Shown: positions 26,348 through 35,312 of the stretch, in pieces
Position numbering within the stretch: the first letter of the stretch is position 1
Layout of the letters: each line of letters starts with the position of its first letter
NCBI RefSeq assembly: GCF_900104095.1
Contig: NZ_FNJO01000021.1
Coordinates: 1 to 64,000, forward strand
Source: Ralstonia sp. 25mfcol4.1
GTDB taxonomy: Bacteria > Pseudomonadota > Gammaproteobacteria > Burkholderiales > Burkholderiaceae
Length of the DNA stretch: 64,000 bases
Direction of reading: 5' to 3'
Notes under the pieces: model-generated
Databases searched by the model: none
The model's input: the letters and a program-made list of their open reading frames with translations, nothing else
Told to the model about the DNA's origin: nothing
Program-made: the position numbers and the translations under genes

Positions 26348-27673
26348 TCAGTCTTCGAGCTTGGGCAGCGCGGCGCTGGTCTGCGACGACAGCAGGCCGG
26401 TCTTGGCATACGTCTGGAGCTTCTCGCGCGTGTCGACGATGTCGAGCGTACGCATCGTCAGCTGGCCGATACGGTCCAGCGGCGTGAACATCGACTCGCC
26501 CTTTTCCATCGTCAGGCGCTCGGGCTTGTACGTCAGGTTCGGCGAGGTGGTGTTCAGGATCGAATAGTCGTTGCCGCGACGCAGCTCGATGGTCACTTCG
26601 CCGGTGATGGCGCCCGCCACCCAGCGTTGTGCGGTTTCGCGCAGCATGATGGCTTGCGGGTCGAACCAGCGGCCCTGGTACAGCAGGCGACCCAGGCGGC
26701 GGCCGTTGTCGCGGTACTGCTCGATGGTGTCTTCGTTGTGGATGCCGGTGATCAGGCGCTCGTAGGCGATGAACAGCAGCGCCAGGCCCGGGGCTTCATA
26801 GATGCCGCGGCTCTTGGCTTCGATGATGCGGTTCTCGATCTGGTCGCTCATGCCCAGGCCGTGGCGGCCACCGATGACATTGGCTTCCATGAACAGGTCC
26901 ACGGCGTTGGCGAACGTCTTGCCGTTCAGCGCCACAGGCTGGCCTTCCTCGAAGCGCACGGTCACTTCCTCGCGCTTCACTTCCACTTCGTCGCGCCAGA
27001 ACTGCACGCCCATGATCGGCTGGACGATGCGGATGCCCGAATCCAGGTGCTCCAGATCCTTGGCCTCGTGCGTGGCGCCGAGCATGTTCGAATCGGTCGA
27101 GTAGGCCTTTTCGGCCGACATCTTGTACGCATGGCCGTGCTGGCGCATGAATTCCGACATTTCGGCACGGCCGCCCAGTTCGTCGATGAACTGCTGGTCC
27201 AGCCACGGCTTGTAGATCTGCAGGCCCGGGTTGGTCAGCAGGCCGTAGCGGTAGAAACGCTCGATGTCGTTGCCCTTGAACGTGCTGCCGTCGCCCCAGA
27301 TGTTGACGCCGTCTTCCTTCATGGCGGCCACCAGCATCGTGCCGGTCACGGCGCGGCCGATCGGCGTGGTGTTGAAGTACGTCACGCCGGCGGTGGAGAT
27401 GTGGAACGCACCGCACTGCAGCGCGGCGATGCCTTCGGCCACCAGCTGGGCGCGGCAGTCCACCAGGCGGGCGGCTTCGGCGCCGTAGGCCATGGCACGG
27501 CGCGGAATGTCGTCGTAGTCCGGCTCGTCCGGCTGGCCCAGGTTGGCGGTGTAGGCGTAGGGAATGGCGCCCTTCTGACGCATCCAGAGGAGCGCGGCGC
27601 TGGTGTCCAGGCCGCCCGAGAATGCGATACCGACGCGCTGGCCGGAAGGAATGTGCTGCAGGATGGTAGTCAT
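26348..27673 (-). CDS. argG: Argininosuccinate synthase
   Basis: A 441-residue enzyme that joins citrulline and aspartate with ATP to make argininosuccinate, the penultimate step of arginine synthesis. The P-loop AFSGGLDTSAA (about residues 17-27), the citrulline/aspartate-binding region (YSTDSNMLGATHEAKDLE) and NTTSPNLTYKPERLTMEKG near the end are diagnostic. Length and sequence are of the E. coli-type (longer) subfamily. The start is ATG 27673; the upstream open frame of 79 codons is not conserved. It is a single gene with its own terminator at 26277-26310. Confidence 0.95.
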   Translation of the reverse strand: MTTILQHIPSGQRVGIAFSGGLDTSAALLWMRQKGAIPYAYTANLGQPDEPDYDDIPRRAMAYGAEAARLVDCRAQLVAEGIAALQCGAFHISTAGVTYFNTTPIGRAVTGTMLVAAMKEDGVNIWGDGSTFKGNDIERFYRYGLLTNPGLQIYKPWLDQQFIDELGGRAEMSEFMRQHGHAYKMSAEKAYSTDSNMLGATHEAKDLEHLDSGIRIVQPIMGVQFWRDEVEVKREEVTVRFEEGQPVALNGKTFANAVDLFMEANVIGGRHGLGMSDQIENRIIEAKSRGIYEAPGLALLFIAYERLITGIHNEDTIEQYRDNGRRLGRLLYQGRWFDPQAIMLRETAQRWVAGAITGEVTIELRRGNDYSILNTTSPNLTYKPERLTMEKGESMFTPLDRIGQLTMRTLDIVDTREKLQTYAKTGLLSSQTSAALPKLED

Positions 27674-27821
27674 CGCCAGAAAACCAGGTGAATTTGTCGG
27701 CTCTTGGGGCGCCCCCACACGAACTGGCCGTGCGGCGAGCCGGTCCGGCGCCCGAAACTCGTAACCTTGAATTGTGACATGGCACGGCGTCAGCGCCAAA
27801 CGCGGGGCCGCCGAAAATAAA

Positions 27822-27871
27822 TGTGGACATCGTACAGACCGTCGTCTAGTCTTTTGTGGACGGCGTACACA
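27822..27871 (+). promoter_or_regulatory. Tandem 17-bp operator-like repeats over a promoter
   Basis: TGTGGACATCGTACAGA (27822-27838) and TGTGGACGGCGTACACA (27855-27871) are 33 bp apart, three helical turns, and each is an imperfect palindrome (GTGGAC-N3-GTACAC). The first covers a -35 TGGACA (27824-27829), with a -10 TAGTCT (27847-27852) at 17-nt spacing. The second lies just downstream of the -10. This placement suggests repression of the VOC gene by a dimeric regulator that is not encoded nearby. Confidence 0.55.
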
Positions 27872-27927
27872 AGCGCCGCTTCGCACAACGCCCGGGGCTG
27901 CCGGGCCCAACCCAGCAGGAGATGTCG

Positions 27928-28356
27928 ATGTCTTCGAAAGTCCAGTCGTACCTGTTTTTCGATGGTCGCGCAGAGGAAGCGGCCGAGTTCTACAAGACCG
28001 CCATTGGCGCCAGGGTGGAAGGGTTGATGCGTTTCAAGGATGCCCCGCCCGACGCGGGCCCTGGCTGCGGCCCGGCCGCCGTCAGCGGCGACAAGGTCAT
28101 GCACATGGCCCTGCAGATTGGCGATACCACGATCATGGGGTCTGACGGCGAGAACAAGGGCCAGGCCGAATTCAAGGGCTTTGCGCTGTCGATCACGGTG
28201 GCCAGCGCGGCCGAAGTGGACAAGACCATCGGTGCGCTGTCGCAGGGCGGCAACGTGGTGATGCCGGCCGCCCCCACGTTCTTCAGCGAACGCTTCGGCA
28301 TGGTGGCCGACAAGTTCGGCATCACGTGGATGGTGCTGGTCGCACCCAAGCAGTAA
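27928..28356 (+). CDS. VOC family protein (PhnB/glyoxalase-like)
   Basis: A 142-residue protein of the vicinal oxygen chelate superfamily, PhnB/3-demethylubiquinone-methyltransferase-like branch. Its two beta-alpha-beta modules are seen as YLFFDGRAEEAAEFYKTAIGA and FSERFGMVADKFGITWMV, the C-terminal consensus. The metal ligands and function of this branch are poorly defined. AGGAG 6 nt before ATG 27928 decides the start over the ATG at 27922. Its promoter carries a pair of operator-like repeats. It is divergent from argG, and slyX follows 85 nt downstream. Confidence 0.88.
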   Translation: MSSKVQSYLFFDGRAEEAAEFYKTAIGARVEGLMRFKDAPPDAGPGCGPAAVSGDKVMHMALQIGDTTIMGSDGENKGQAEFKGFALSITVASAAEVDKTIGALSQGGNVVMPAAPTFFSERFGMVADKFGITWMVLVAPKQ

Positions 28357-28441
28357 CGGCGTCGCGCGTCTGATCCATCGGCCTCCGGCTGGGCACGGCG
28401 TAGCATCCCCTACAATGCCGCACCCAACCGGAGAATCGCTG

Positions 28442-28645
28442 ATGGAATCCCGCCTGACCGATCTCGAAATCAAGGTCGCCTTCCAGGAGGACCTGATCGA
28501 GACGCTCAACCTGACCGTTGCCCGCCAGCAGCAGCAGCTCGACCTGCTGCAGGCCCAGTTTCGTGCGCTCTACCAGCAGGTGCGCGCCGCCGCACCGTTG
28601 GGCGCCGAGGGCAACCCGCAGCACGAGATCCCGCCGCACTACTGA
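28442..28645 (+). CDS. slyX: SlyX family protein
   Basis: A 67-residue coiled-coil protein with the SlyX pattern LTDLEIKVAFQEDLIETLN followed by a heptad helix and a short polar tail ending PPHY. Its function is unknown; in E. coli the gene lies next to slyD. ATG 28442 is preceded by CGGAGAA as ribosome site. It lies downstream of the VOC gene on the same strand. Confidence 0.9.
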   Translation: MESRLTDLEIKVAFQEDLIETLNLTVARQQQQLDLLQAQFRALYQQVRAAAPLGAEGNPQHEIPPHY

Positions 28646-28729
28646 GTCTGACCGGCGCATGAGGCACAATCCGGAACGAACTTCGCGATGACCGGGTCAC
28701 ACCGGCTATCGACCGACCATTCCGCATCC

Positions 28730-29314
28730 ATGCCCCTGACCGCCCCGTCTTTGCGCCCCGCTCGTCACCTGCGCCATTTCCTGGCCGTGGCCATCGCCGC
28801 CACAGCCCTTGGCACGGCCCACGCCGGCTACAACGTCTGGACCGGCGAGTACACCTTCACCAAGGCCGAACTGCAGAGCGCCGTCGACAAGAAGTTTCCG
28901 ACCACGCTGCGCTATGGCGAGCTGGTCAGCGTGCAGTTGTCGAATCCACGGCTGGTGCTCGACCAGGCCACCAACCGCGTGACCACGCAGATGGACGCGG
29001 CCATGTCCAACACGATCCTTCCGGCGCCGCCGGTCAACGGCACGATGTCGCTGAACAGCGGCGTGAAGTACGACCCCACCCGCCGCGCCGTGCTGCTGGA
29101 CAATCCCACCGTGCAGGACGTGCAGGTACAGGGCATGAGCCAGTACACGCAGCAGCTCAACGCGATCGGCGCCGTGGTGGCCGAACAGTTGCTCAAGGAC
29201 TATCCGCTCTACACGTTCAAGCCCGAGGAACTGCGTTTCAACGGCAAGGATGTGCAGCCGGGCGCCATCACCGTGACACCCGCCGGCATCAGCGTGAAGG
29301 TGGATCTGCGCTGA
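28730..29314 (+). CDS. DUF1439 domain-containing exported protein
   Basis: About 194 residues with a signal peptide (HFLAVAIAATALGTAHA, cleavage before GYN) and a DUF1439/YceB-type domain: YTFTKAELQSAVDKKFP near the mature N-terminus and repeated amphipathic strands (LVSVQLSNPRLVLDQ, GAITVTPAGISVKV). YceB-like proteins form a periplasmic tubular lipid-binding fold. Unlike YceB no lipobox is seen. ATG 28730 gives a normal-length signal; ATG 28688, in frame, would add 14 polar residues. Neither has a strong ribosome site. The promoter is in the 42-84 nt after slyX or the gene is read from slyX. Confidence 0.8.
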   Translation: MPLTAPSLRPARHLRHFLAVAIAATALGTAHAGYNVWTGEYTFTKAELQSAVDKKFPTTLRYGELVSVQLSNPRLVLDQATNRVTTQMDAAMSNTILPAPPVNGTMSLNSGVKYDPTRRAVLLDNPTVQDVQVQGMSQYTQQLNAIGAVVAEQLLKDYPLYTFKPEELRFNGKDVQPGAITVTPAGISVKVDLR

Positions 29315-29332
29315 TCCTGCGCGATCCCCGCG

Positions 29333-30229
29333 CTAACGCGCGGGCCGGAACACCAGCGCCAGGCCCGCCGGTATCGCCACCATGCCGACCAGCGCCAGCG
29401 GCGCGGGACGATTGCCGAGAAACAGGTAGTCCAGCAGCACGGTGGCCGGCGGCACCAGGTAGAACAGGCTGGTGACGTTGACGAGGTTGCCGCGCTGGAT
29501 CAGCCGGTAGAACAGCAGCGTGGCTGCCACCGAGATCACGATCCCCATCCATAGCAGCGGCACCAGGAAACCTGCCACCACTTCGAAGCGGAACGGCTGG
29601 AAAGGCAGGCACGCCACGCACATCAGCAGCGCCACGGTGTATTGCAGCGGCAGCACCTCCATCGGCGCCTGCTTCACGCCCTTCTGCCAGACGGCGCCGG
29701 TCGTCATGCAGGCCAGCGCACCCAGTGCGCAAACCCAGCCGCCGGCCGACAGCCGCGCCGCCATCAGGCTGTCGGCCACGATCATGACCAGCCCGCCCAG
29801 CGCCAGCACCAGTCCGGCCATCCGCACCGGCGAGACGCGCCGCTCGGACCACAGCAGCGTCAGGATCGGCTGCACGCCCAGCACCGTGGCCAGCACCCCC
29901 GGCGTCATGCCGAAATCCAGCGCCAGCAGGTAGCAGATCGAATAGCCGCCGATCATCAGCGCACCCGCCAGCGCGACGCGGCCACGGGTGCCGGCAGCCG
30001 GCAGCAGCCGGCGCCGCAGCAGCCCGATCGACGCGAGCACGCCGAGCGCGATCACGAAGCGCAACGTCAGGAAGGCGAAGGGCGAGGCGTGGGCCAGGCC
30101 CCAGCGGCTGAAGATCGCACCGCCGCTCCACAGCAGCACGAACAACGGGGTGGCGCCATGTGCGGCCAGCAGGCACGCACGCGTTTGCGTGGCAGCCCCT
30201 GCCGCCACGGCATCTTTCTGGAAAGTCAT
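29333..30229 (-). CDS. DMT superfamily transporter, EamA family
   Basis: A 298-residue inner-membrane protein with about ten predicted helices in two EamA repeats. Typical fragments are FVLLWSGGAIFSRWGL, FLTLRFVIALGVL, and in the second half LLFYRLIQRGNLVNVTSLFYLVPP. Members export amino acids, nucleobases or other metabolites, or move sugars; the substrate is unknown. It is convergent with the DUF1439 gene (18-nt gap). The 355 nt upstream to the sirtuin gene has no clear gene. Confidence 0.88.
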   Translation of the reverse strand: MTFQKDAVAAGAATQTRACLLAAHGATPLFVLLWSGGAIFSRWGLAHASPFAFLTLRFVIALGVLASIGLLRRRLLPAAGTRGRVALAGALMIGGYSICYLLALDFGMTPGVLATVLGVQPILTLLWSERRVSPVRMAGLVLALGGLVMIVADSLMAARLSAGGWVCALGALACMTTGAVWQKGVKQAPMEVLPLQYTVALLMCVACLPFQPFRFEVVAGFLVPLLWMGIVISVAATLLFYRLIQRGNLVNVTSLFYLVPPATVLLDYLFLGNRPAPLALVGMVAIPAGLALVFRPAR

Positions 30230-30584
30230 GATTGGGTCCTGTCGAAACCACGCAGGCCCCGGCGCGTGCTGACGCAGCGGGCGTCGGCACGTGATCCATC
30301 AGGAAAGCCGGGGACAAAAGGCGGCGGAAATCAGCCGCGAGGGGGCGCCGTCGGAGGCGCCATGGGCGGCGCGAACGGGGGAGGCGCGACAGGACCGGCA
30401 CCGAGCAGACCGCGCTCGCGCGCTGGCAGGCCGCACGGTTCGGCGGCGGCGGCAGCAACAGCGATGGTGGAGAGGGCTCGGGGCGTCATGGCGTGATCGG
30501 TAGATCGGATGTCAGCCTTGCGGAAGCAAGGGCGGCGCACAGGCGCCGGCAACGGTCAGATCCTAGCCGTGCCGGCTCGTGCGG
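30230..30584. other. Intergenic region with a doubtful proline-rich ORF
   Basis: No gene is well supported. On the minus strand a 52-codon frame (30489 to 30331) would give a peptide ending in a Pro-rich repeat (APPPFAPPMAPP). It has an Ala-rich start but no good ribosome site, and its codons may simply reflect GGCGCC-rich DNA. The EamA transporter promoter should lie between 30230 and 30330. Confidence 0.3.
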
Positions 30585-31457
30585 TCAATCGGCTTCGAGC
30601 CCCAGCGACACGGCCAGCGCGGCCAGGGCCGGCCCGATCGGGGCGGAGATCTTGGCGGCCAGCAGCGGATCGGCACGCGTGGTGCCCAGGTTCAGCGCCG
30701 CGATCGGCAACCCGCGCTCGGCCGCCCACAGGCAGAAGCGGTAGCCCGAGAACACCGTCAGCGACGAACCGATCACCAGCATGCCATCGGCCATATCGAG
30801 CGCCCGGCGGCCCGCGTCCACGCGCTCGCGCGGCACCGATTCGCCAAAGAACACCACGTCCGGCTTGAGCACCCCGCCGCAACGCTCGCAATCCGGCACC
30901 GCGAAATTGTCGAACAGCGGCGACTCCAGATGCGCGTCGCCATCGGCCGCCGGCAGCGCGGATACATCGTGGAAATCGGGGTTGTGCAGCCACAGCCAGC
31001 GTTGGATATCGATGCGCCGATATGGCGTGGCGCACGACAGGCACACCACCTGGCCGATGCTGCCGTGCAGTTCGGTCACATCGCGGCTGCCCGCGCGCTG
31101 GTGCAGGCCGTCCACGTTCTGGGTGACCAGACCCGCCACGCGCCCGGCATCGCCCAGGCGCGCCACCACCCGGTGGCTGATGTTGGGCTGCGCGGCGTCC
31201 GCCACGGGCCAGCCCACCATGCTGCGCGCCCAGTACCGCTGGCGCGCGGGATGCCCACTCAGGAACGCCGTGATCGTCATCGGCGCGGAACGCTGCCAAC
31301 GGCCCTGTTCGTCGCGGTAGCCAGGAATGCCGGAATCGGTGCTGATACCGGCGCCCGTCAGCACGAACAGCCGCGGATGGCGTTCGACAAAGTCGAGCAA
31401 TGCCGCGCCGGGGCCGTCGCGGTGGTCGCGGTGGTCGCGGTCTGCGGCGTGGCTCAC
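30585..31457 (-). CDS. NAD-dependent protein deacetylase, SIR2 family
   Basis: A 290-residue sirtuin. The NAD-binding GAGISTDSGIPGYRD is near residues 33-47, TQNVDGLHQRAGS holds the ribose-binding Asn-Asp, ELHG the catalytic His, and two Cys pairs (CLSC and CERC) the structural zinc. Sirtuins remove acyl groups from lysines using NAD. The GIPGYR variant and zinc loop resemble class II (SIRT4-like) enzymes. The GTG start (31457) overlaps the stop of the upstream oxidoreductase-like gene (GTGA), so translation is coupled. An alternative in-frame upstream extension is antisense-like and rejected. Confidence 0.88.
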   Translation of the reverse strand: MSHAADRDHRDHRDGPGAALLDFVERHPRLFVLTGAGISTDSGIPGYRDEQGRWQRSAPMTITAFLSGHPARQRYWARSMVGWPVADAAQPNISHRVVARLGDAGRVAGLVTQNVDGLHQRAGSRDVTELHGSIGQVVCLSCATPYRRIDIQRWLWLHNPDFHDVSALPAADGDAHLESPLFDNFAVPDCERCGGVLKPDVVFFGESVPRERVDAGRRALDMADGMLVIGSSLTVFSGYRFCLWAAERGLPIAALNLGTTRADPLLAAKISAPIGPALAALAVSLGLEAD

Positions 31458-31663
31458 GGATTCACCTTGACGCGCCCGACCTGGCGCGCTTCCCACGCCT
31501 TCAGCTCCTGGCGGTAGCGATCCATCTCGTCGTTGTAGAAGTCGAACACGCACGGATCGCAGCCGCTCTGGCAGCACTCGTTGTCGCCGGGGCGTTCGGG
31601 CGGCAGCGGTTTGGGATCATCGGGCGGGGGGAAGGAATCGGCGGCAGACTCGGCGGCGGACAC
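31454..31663 (-). CDS. Oxidoreductase-like (PF09791-type) small Cys-rich protein
   Basis: A 69-residue protein with the motif ECCQSGCDPCVFDFYNDEMD typical of the small oxidoreductase-like domain family, also found at the N-terminus of some mitochondrial proteins. The four cysteines in CCxxGCxPC suggest a metal or redox site. Its function is unknown. It overlaps the sirtuin gene by 4 nt and is the first gene of that two-gene unit. The first part is Pro-rich and probably disordered. Confidence 0.75.
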   Translation of the reverse strand: MSAAESAADSFPPPDDPKPLPPERPGDNECCQSGCDPCVFDFYNDEMDRYRQELKAWEARQVGRVKVNP

Positions 31664-31863
31664 GGCAGGACAGTGGAAGAACAGAACCGCGCCAGTATAT
31701 GACGCCCGCCCCGATCAGGGTCTTTGGTCCAATGCATGGCGAGGCAATCCCTGATATGCAGGAAACCGGGGCGATATTGAATTGTTTCGACAAGGCTGTG
31801 CCGGGCTGGGCGCTGCTGCTAGTGTGGTGCGCCGAACCGGTACACGGCGGACTGCCAATTGCC

Positions 31864-34197
31864 ATGGTCACTGCCACGCGCGTCACTTCCGCATTGCATC
31901 GGTCCGCCGCAGGCCTGGCGGCCATGCTGGCCTGCGCGGCCGCCATCGCGGCCGACGCTGGCCGCGCGCTATTGCCGCCGCCCAACCCGGCCCCCACCGC
32001 CCCGCCGGTGCTGACTCCCGCCACGCCCGACCAACCTGTCGCCCGCCCGGCGCTTCCGCCACATCCGGATGGACGGCCGCGCATCTGCGTGGTGCTGTCC
32101 GGCGGCGGCGCACGCGGCGCGGCGCATATCGGGGTGCTGAAGGTGCTGGAATCGCTACGCGTGCCGGTGGACTGCATCGCCGGCACCAGCATGGGTTCGC
32201 TGGTTGGCGGCGCATACGCCACGGGCATGAGCACCACCGATATGGAAAAGCTCGTCGGCAGCCTGTCGACCGATGCGCTGTTCAAGGAACGGCCGCCGCG
32301 CCAGGACCTGGCCATTCGACGCAAGATCGAGGATCACACCAACCTGGTGACGCCCGAGATCGGGGTACGGTCGGACGGGCTGCTGCTGCCGAAGGGGGCG
32401 GTATCGGGCGTGCAGCTCGAAACCGTGCTGCGCCAGCTTGCCAACGCTCCAGGCTATCGCGATTTCGACTCGCTGCCGATTCCCTACCGCGCCGTGGCCA
32501 CCGACCTGGTGGCCGGCACGCCGGTGGTTTTCAGCGAGGGCGAACTGGCCAACGTCATGCGCGCCAGCATGTCGGTGCCTGGCGCGGTGGCGCCCACCGA
32601 GTACGAAGGCAAGCTGCTCGTCGATGGCGGGCTCACCGACAACCTGCCCGTGGACGTGGCGCGTGCCATGGGCGCCGACATCGTCATCGCCGTGAACCTG
32701 GGCACACCGCTGATGAAGCGCGAGGAACTGACCTCGCTGATCGGCGTCACCGGGCAGATGCTCAATATCCTGACCGAGCAGAACGTGCGCACGTCGCTGG
32801 CGTCGCTGAAGCCGACCGACATCCTGATCGAACCGGCCCTGGGCGATTTCTCGGCGGGCGACTTCAACCACCTGCCCAAGACCATCCCCATCGGCGAAGC
32901 GGCCGCCCGACGCGTGGCCGACCGGCTGTCGGCGCTGTCGCTGCCGGAAGACAAATACGCGGCCCTGCGCGTCGCCCAGCGCGCCCTGCCGCCGCCCGAC
33001 CTGCGCCCGGTCGACGAAATCCGCTTCGCCCCGCTGGATCGCGTCAACCCGGCCTTTGCGGCCGCCACCATGGAAACCCGACCCGGCGAGCCGATCACGC
33101 AGGCCACGCTGGACCGCGACATGCGGCGCCTGTTCGGCACCGGGGACTTCGAGCACGTGAACTATCGCTTCCTGGAGGAACCGGGCAAGCGCGTGCTGAA
33201 CGTGGATGCCGTCGAAAAGAGCTACGGTCCCGACTACCTGCGCTTCGGGCTGGGCCTGAGTTCGGACTTTCGTGGCAACGCCTACTTCAACCTGCTGGCC
33301 AGCTATCGCCGCACCTGGCTGAATTCGCTCGGCGCCGAATGGCGCAACGACGTGCAGGTGGGGCAGACATCGAGCCTGGTCAGCGAGTTCTACCAGCCGC
33401 TCGATACGCGCCAGCTGTTCTTCGTGGCGCCGCGCATCGAACTGGAACGCCGGCCGGTCAACGTGTTCAGCGGCGACAGCAAGATCGCCGAATACGACCT
33501 GCGCCGCACCGATTTCGCGTTCGATGTGGGCAGCCAGTTCACCAAGTACGGCGAAGCCCGGCTGGGCGTGGTGATCGGGCATCAGAACGTGTCGCTGTCC
33601 ACCGGGCCGGAATCGCTGGCGCCGACCGCCGGCAGCGACGTGCAGCGGCGGGCCATCACGGGCCGGCTGCTGTTCGATCAGCTGGACAGCATCAACTTTC
33701 CGCGTTTTGGCTATGGCGGATCGATCAACGTGTTCTCGTCGCAGGCCGGCATGGGCGCCACCGATACCTACACGAAAGGCGAACTCACGGCGACCGGCGC
33801 GTATTCGTTCGGGCGCAGCACGGTGAACCTGGGCATCCGCGCCGGCAGCAATATCGGCGGGCCGGGGCTGCCCCGCTACGACCTGTTCCAGTGGGGCGGC
33901 TTCCTGCAGCAGTCCGGCTACAGCACCGGCCAGCTGATCGGCGGCAATATCCAGTTTGCCCGGCTGGTCTACTACAACAAGCTCGTCAAGCAGACGCTGC
34001 TGGAAGGCGTCTATGCCGGGGCGTCGGCGGAAATCGGGCGCGTGGGCGCGCCGCTGGTGGCTGGCAGCCCCACCGGGGCGCTGAAATCGGGATCGCTGTT
34101 CCTGGGCGTGGACAGCCCGATCGGCCCGCTTTACCTCGCCTACGGGCGGGCGGCCGGGGGCCACTACGCGTTCTACCTGTTCCTGGGCAAGCCGTAG
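31864..34197 (+). CDS. Patatin-like phospholipase with POTRA and beta-barrel (PlpD-type, type Vd autotransporter)
   Basis: A 777-residue protein. A signal peptide (LAAMLACAAAIAADA) and a Pro-rich linker precede a patatin domain with SGGGARGAAHIG, nucleophile Ser109 in GTSMG and Asp254 in DGG. After about residue 390 comes a POTRA-like segment and a C-terminal 16-strand-type outer membrane barrel ending in the aromatic FYLFLGKP. This is the layout of PlpD of Pseudomonas aeruginosa, a class A1 phospholipase exported through its own barrel. The ATG at 31864 gives the signal peptide; the frame is open to 31699 without one. It is monocistronic. Confidence 0.88.
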   Translation: MVTATRVTSALHRSAAGLAAMLACAAAIAADAGRALLPPPNPAPTAPPVLTPATPDQPVARPALPPHPDGRPRICVVLSGGGARGAAHIGVLKVLESLRVPVDCIAGTSMGSLVGGAYATGMSTTDMEKLVGSLSTDALFKERPPRQDLAIRRKIEDHTNLVTPEIGVRSDGLLLPKGAVSGVQLETVLRQLANAPGYRDFDSLPIPYRAVATDLVAGTPVVFSEGELANVMRASMSVPGAVAPTEYEGKLLVDGGLTDNLPVDVARAMGADIVIAVNLGTPLMKREELTSLIGVTGQMLNILTEQNVRTSLASLKPTDILIEPALGDFSAGDFNHLPKTIPIGEAAARRVADRLSALSLPEDKYAALRVAQRALPPPDLRPVDEIRFAPLDRVNPAFAAATMETRPGEPITQATLDRDMRRLFGTGDFEHVNYRFLEEPGKRVLNVDAVEKSYGPDYLRFGLGLSSDFRGNAYFNLLASYRRTWLNSLGAEWRNDVQVGQTSSLVSEFYQPLDTRQLFFVAPRIELERRPVNVFSGDSKIAEYDLRRTDFAFDVGSQFTKYGEARLGVVIGHQNVSLSTGPESLAPTAGSDVQRRAITGRLLFDQLDSINFPRFGYGGSINVFSSQAGMGATDTYTKGELTATGAYSFGRSTVNLGIRAGSNIGGPGLPRYDLFQWGGFLQQSGYSTGQLIGGNIQFARLVYYNKLVKQTLLEGVYAGASAEIGRVGAPLVAGSPTGALKSGSLFLGVDSPIGPLYLAYGRAAGGHYAFYLFLGKP

Positions 34198-34437
34198 CCT
34201 GCCCGGTTGGGTAGTGCCTGCGCCACAAAGTGCGGCGCACCGAACCCCCACGTTAGTTGTATGTAATGTCTCTGTGCGGCTCTCTATACTCGATCCTGTT
34301 GGTTGGACCCCCGTCCTCCTGACACCCCCTTCCCCGGTCGCCGCTCCAATCGGCGACATTTTTTTGTCTGGAATTCGGAAATCTGCGTGCCGGGGCGTTA
34401 AGATGCGCGATTATCGAACAGCGCATCGCCCCCCGCC

Positions 34438-35286
34438 ATGGACGCCCCCAATCCCATCCATCTCAAGCCAGCCCAGGCCGACACCGTCCGCGCCGCCCAT
34501 CCGCCGGCCGATATTCTCAACAGCTTTGCCGGGGATCCGAATTTCATGCTGTCGCTGGCGCGCGGCCTGACGGTGCTGGAGGCGTTCTCCGAGCGTAAGC
34601 GGCCGCTGACGATCTCACAGGTGGCCCAGCGCACGCAGCTGTCGCGCGCCTCGGTGCGGCGCTGCCTCTATACGCTGGAGCAACTGGGATACGTGAGCCA
34701 GCAGGACGGGCACTTTGCCTTGCGGCCGCGCGTGCTGCACCTGGGACATGCCTATTTCTCGTCGACGTCGCTCGTCTCGTCGGCGCAGCCCATCCTCGAC
34801 ACGCTGAGCGCACGCGTCCACGAGACGTCGGCGCTGGCCATCCTGGACGGCATCGACATCCTGTACCTGGTGCGCTCCGAGGTGCATCGCGTGCTGACCC
34901 ATGCGCTGGGCATGGGCAGCCGGTTGCCGGCCTATTGCACGTCCACGGGCCGCCTGCTGCTGGCCCACCAGCCCGACGCCGTGCTCGAAGCATTCTTCGA
35001 ACATGCCGAGCTGCGCCCGCGCACGCTGCTGACCAAGGTCTCGCGGCCGGAACTGGAAGCGGCGTTCCAGCGCGCGCGCGAACTGGACTATGTGCTGATC
35101 GACGAGGAACTGGAACCGGGCCTGCGGGCGATTGCCGTGCCGGTGCGCGCCCAGACGGGCATGGTGGTGGCGGCCATCAGCGTGAGCGTGAAGGCCAACA
35201 AGGTGTCGGAATCCGAAATGATCGCGCGGCTGCTCGGCCCCATGCGCGAGGCGGCAGCCGCGATCGGCAAGCTGGTAGGAAGCTGA
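34438..35286 (+). CDS. IclR family transcriptional regulator (PcaR/PobR-like)
   Basis: A 282-residue regulator. The winged HTH (about 38-100: LTISQVAQRTQLSRASVRRCLYTLEQLGYV) is followed by the IclR effector domain (TSALAILDGIDILYLVRSE, RLPAYCTSTGRLLLA, DEELEPGLRAIAVPVR). The sequence is of the PcaR/PcaU/PobR type that controls aromatic acid catabolism, but no aromatic genes are near, so its targets are elsewhere or unknown. A 5' leader of about 240 nt includes a -10-like TATACT at 34285-34290. It ends 16 nt before the convergent PilZ gene. Confidence 0.9.
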   Translation: MDAPNPIHLKPAQADTVRAAHPPADILNSFAGDPNFMLSLARGLTVLEAFSERKRPLTISQVAQRTQLSRASVRRCLYTLEQLGYVSQQDGHFALRPRVLHLGHAYFSSTSLVSSAQPILDTLSARVHETSALAILDGIDILYLVRSEVHRVLTHALGMGSRLPAYCTSTGRLLLAHQPDAVLEAFFEHAELRPRTLLTKVSRPELEAAFQRARELDYVLIDEELEPGLRAIAVPVRAQTGMVVAAISVSVKANKVSESEMIARLLGPMREAAAAIGKLVGS

Positions 35287-35295
35287 TTGACCCCG

Positions 35296-35312
35296 CCGGG
35301 GCTCAGCCCCGG
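35296..35312. terminator. Hairpin at convergent gene junction
   Basis: CCGGGGC-TCA-GCCCCGG between the IclR gene and the stop of the PilZ gene (overlapping its last codons). There is no T-tract, so only a weak terminator is possible. Confidence 0.35.
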
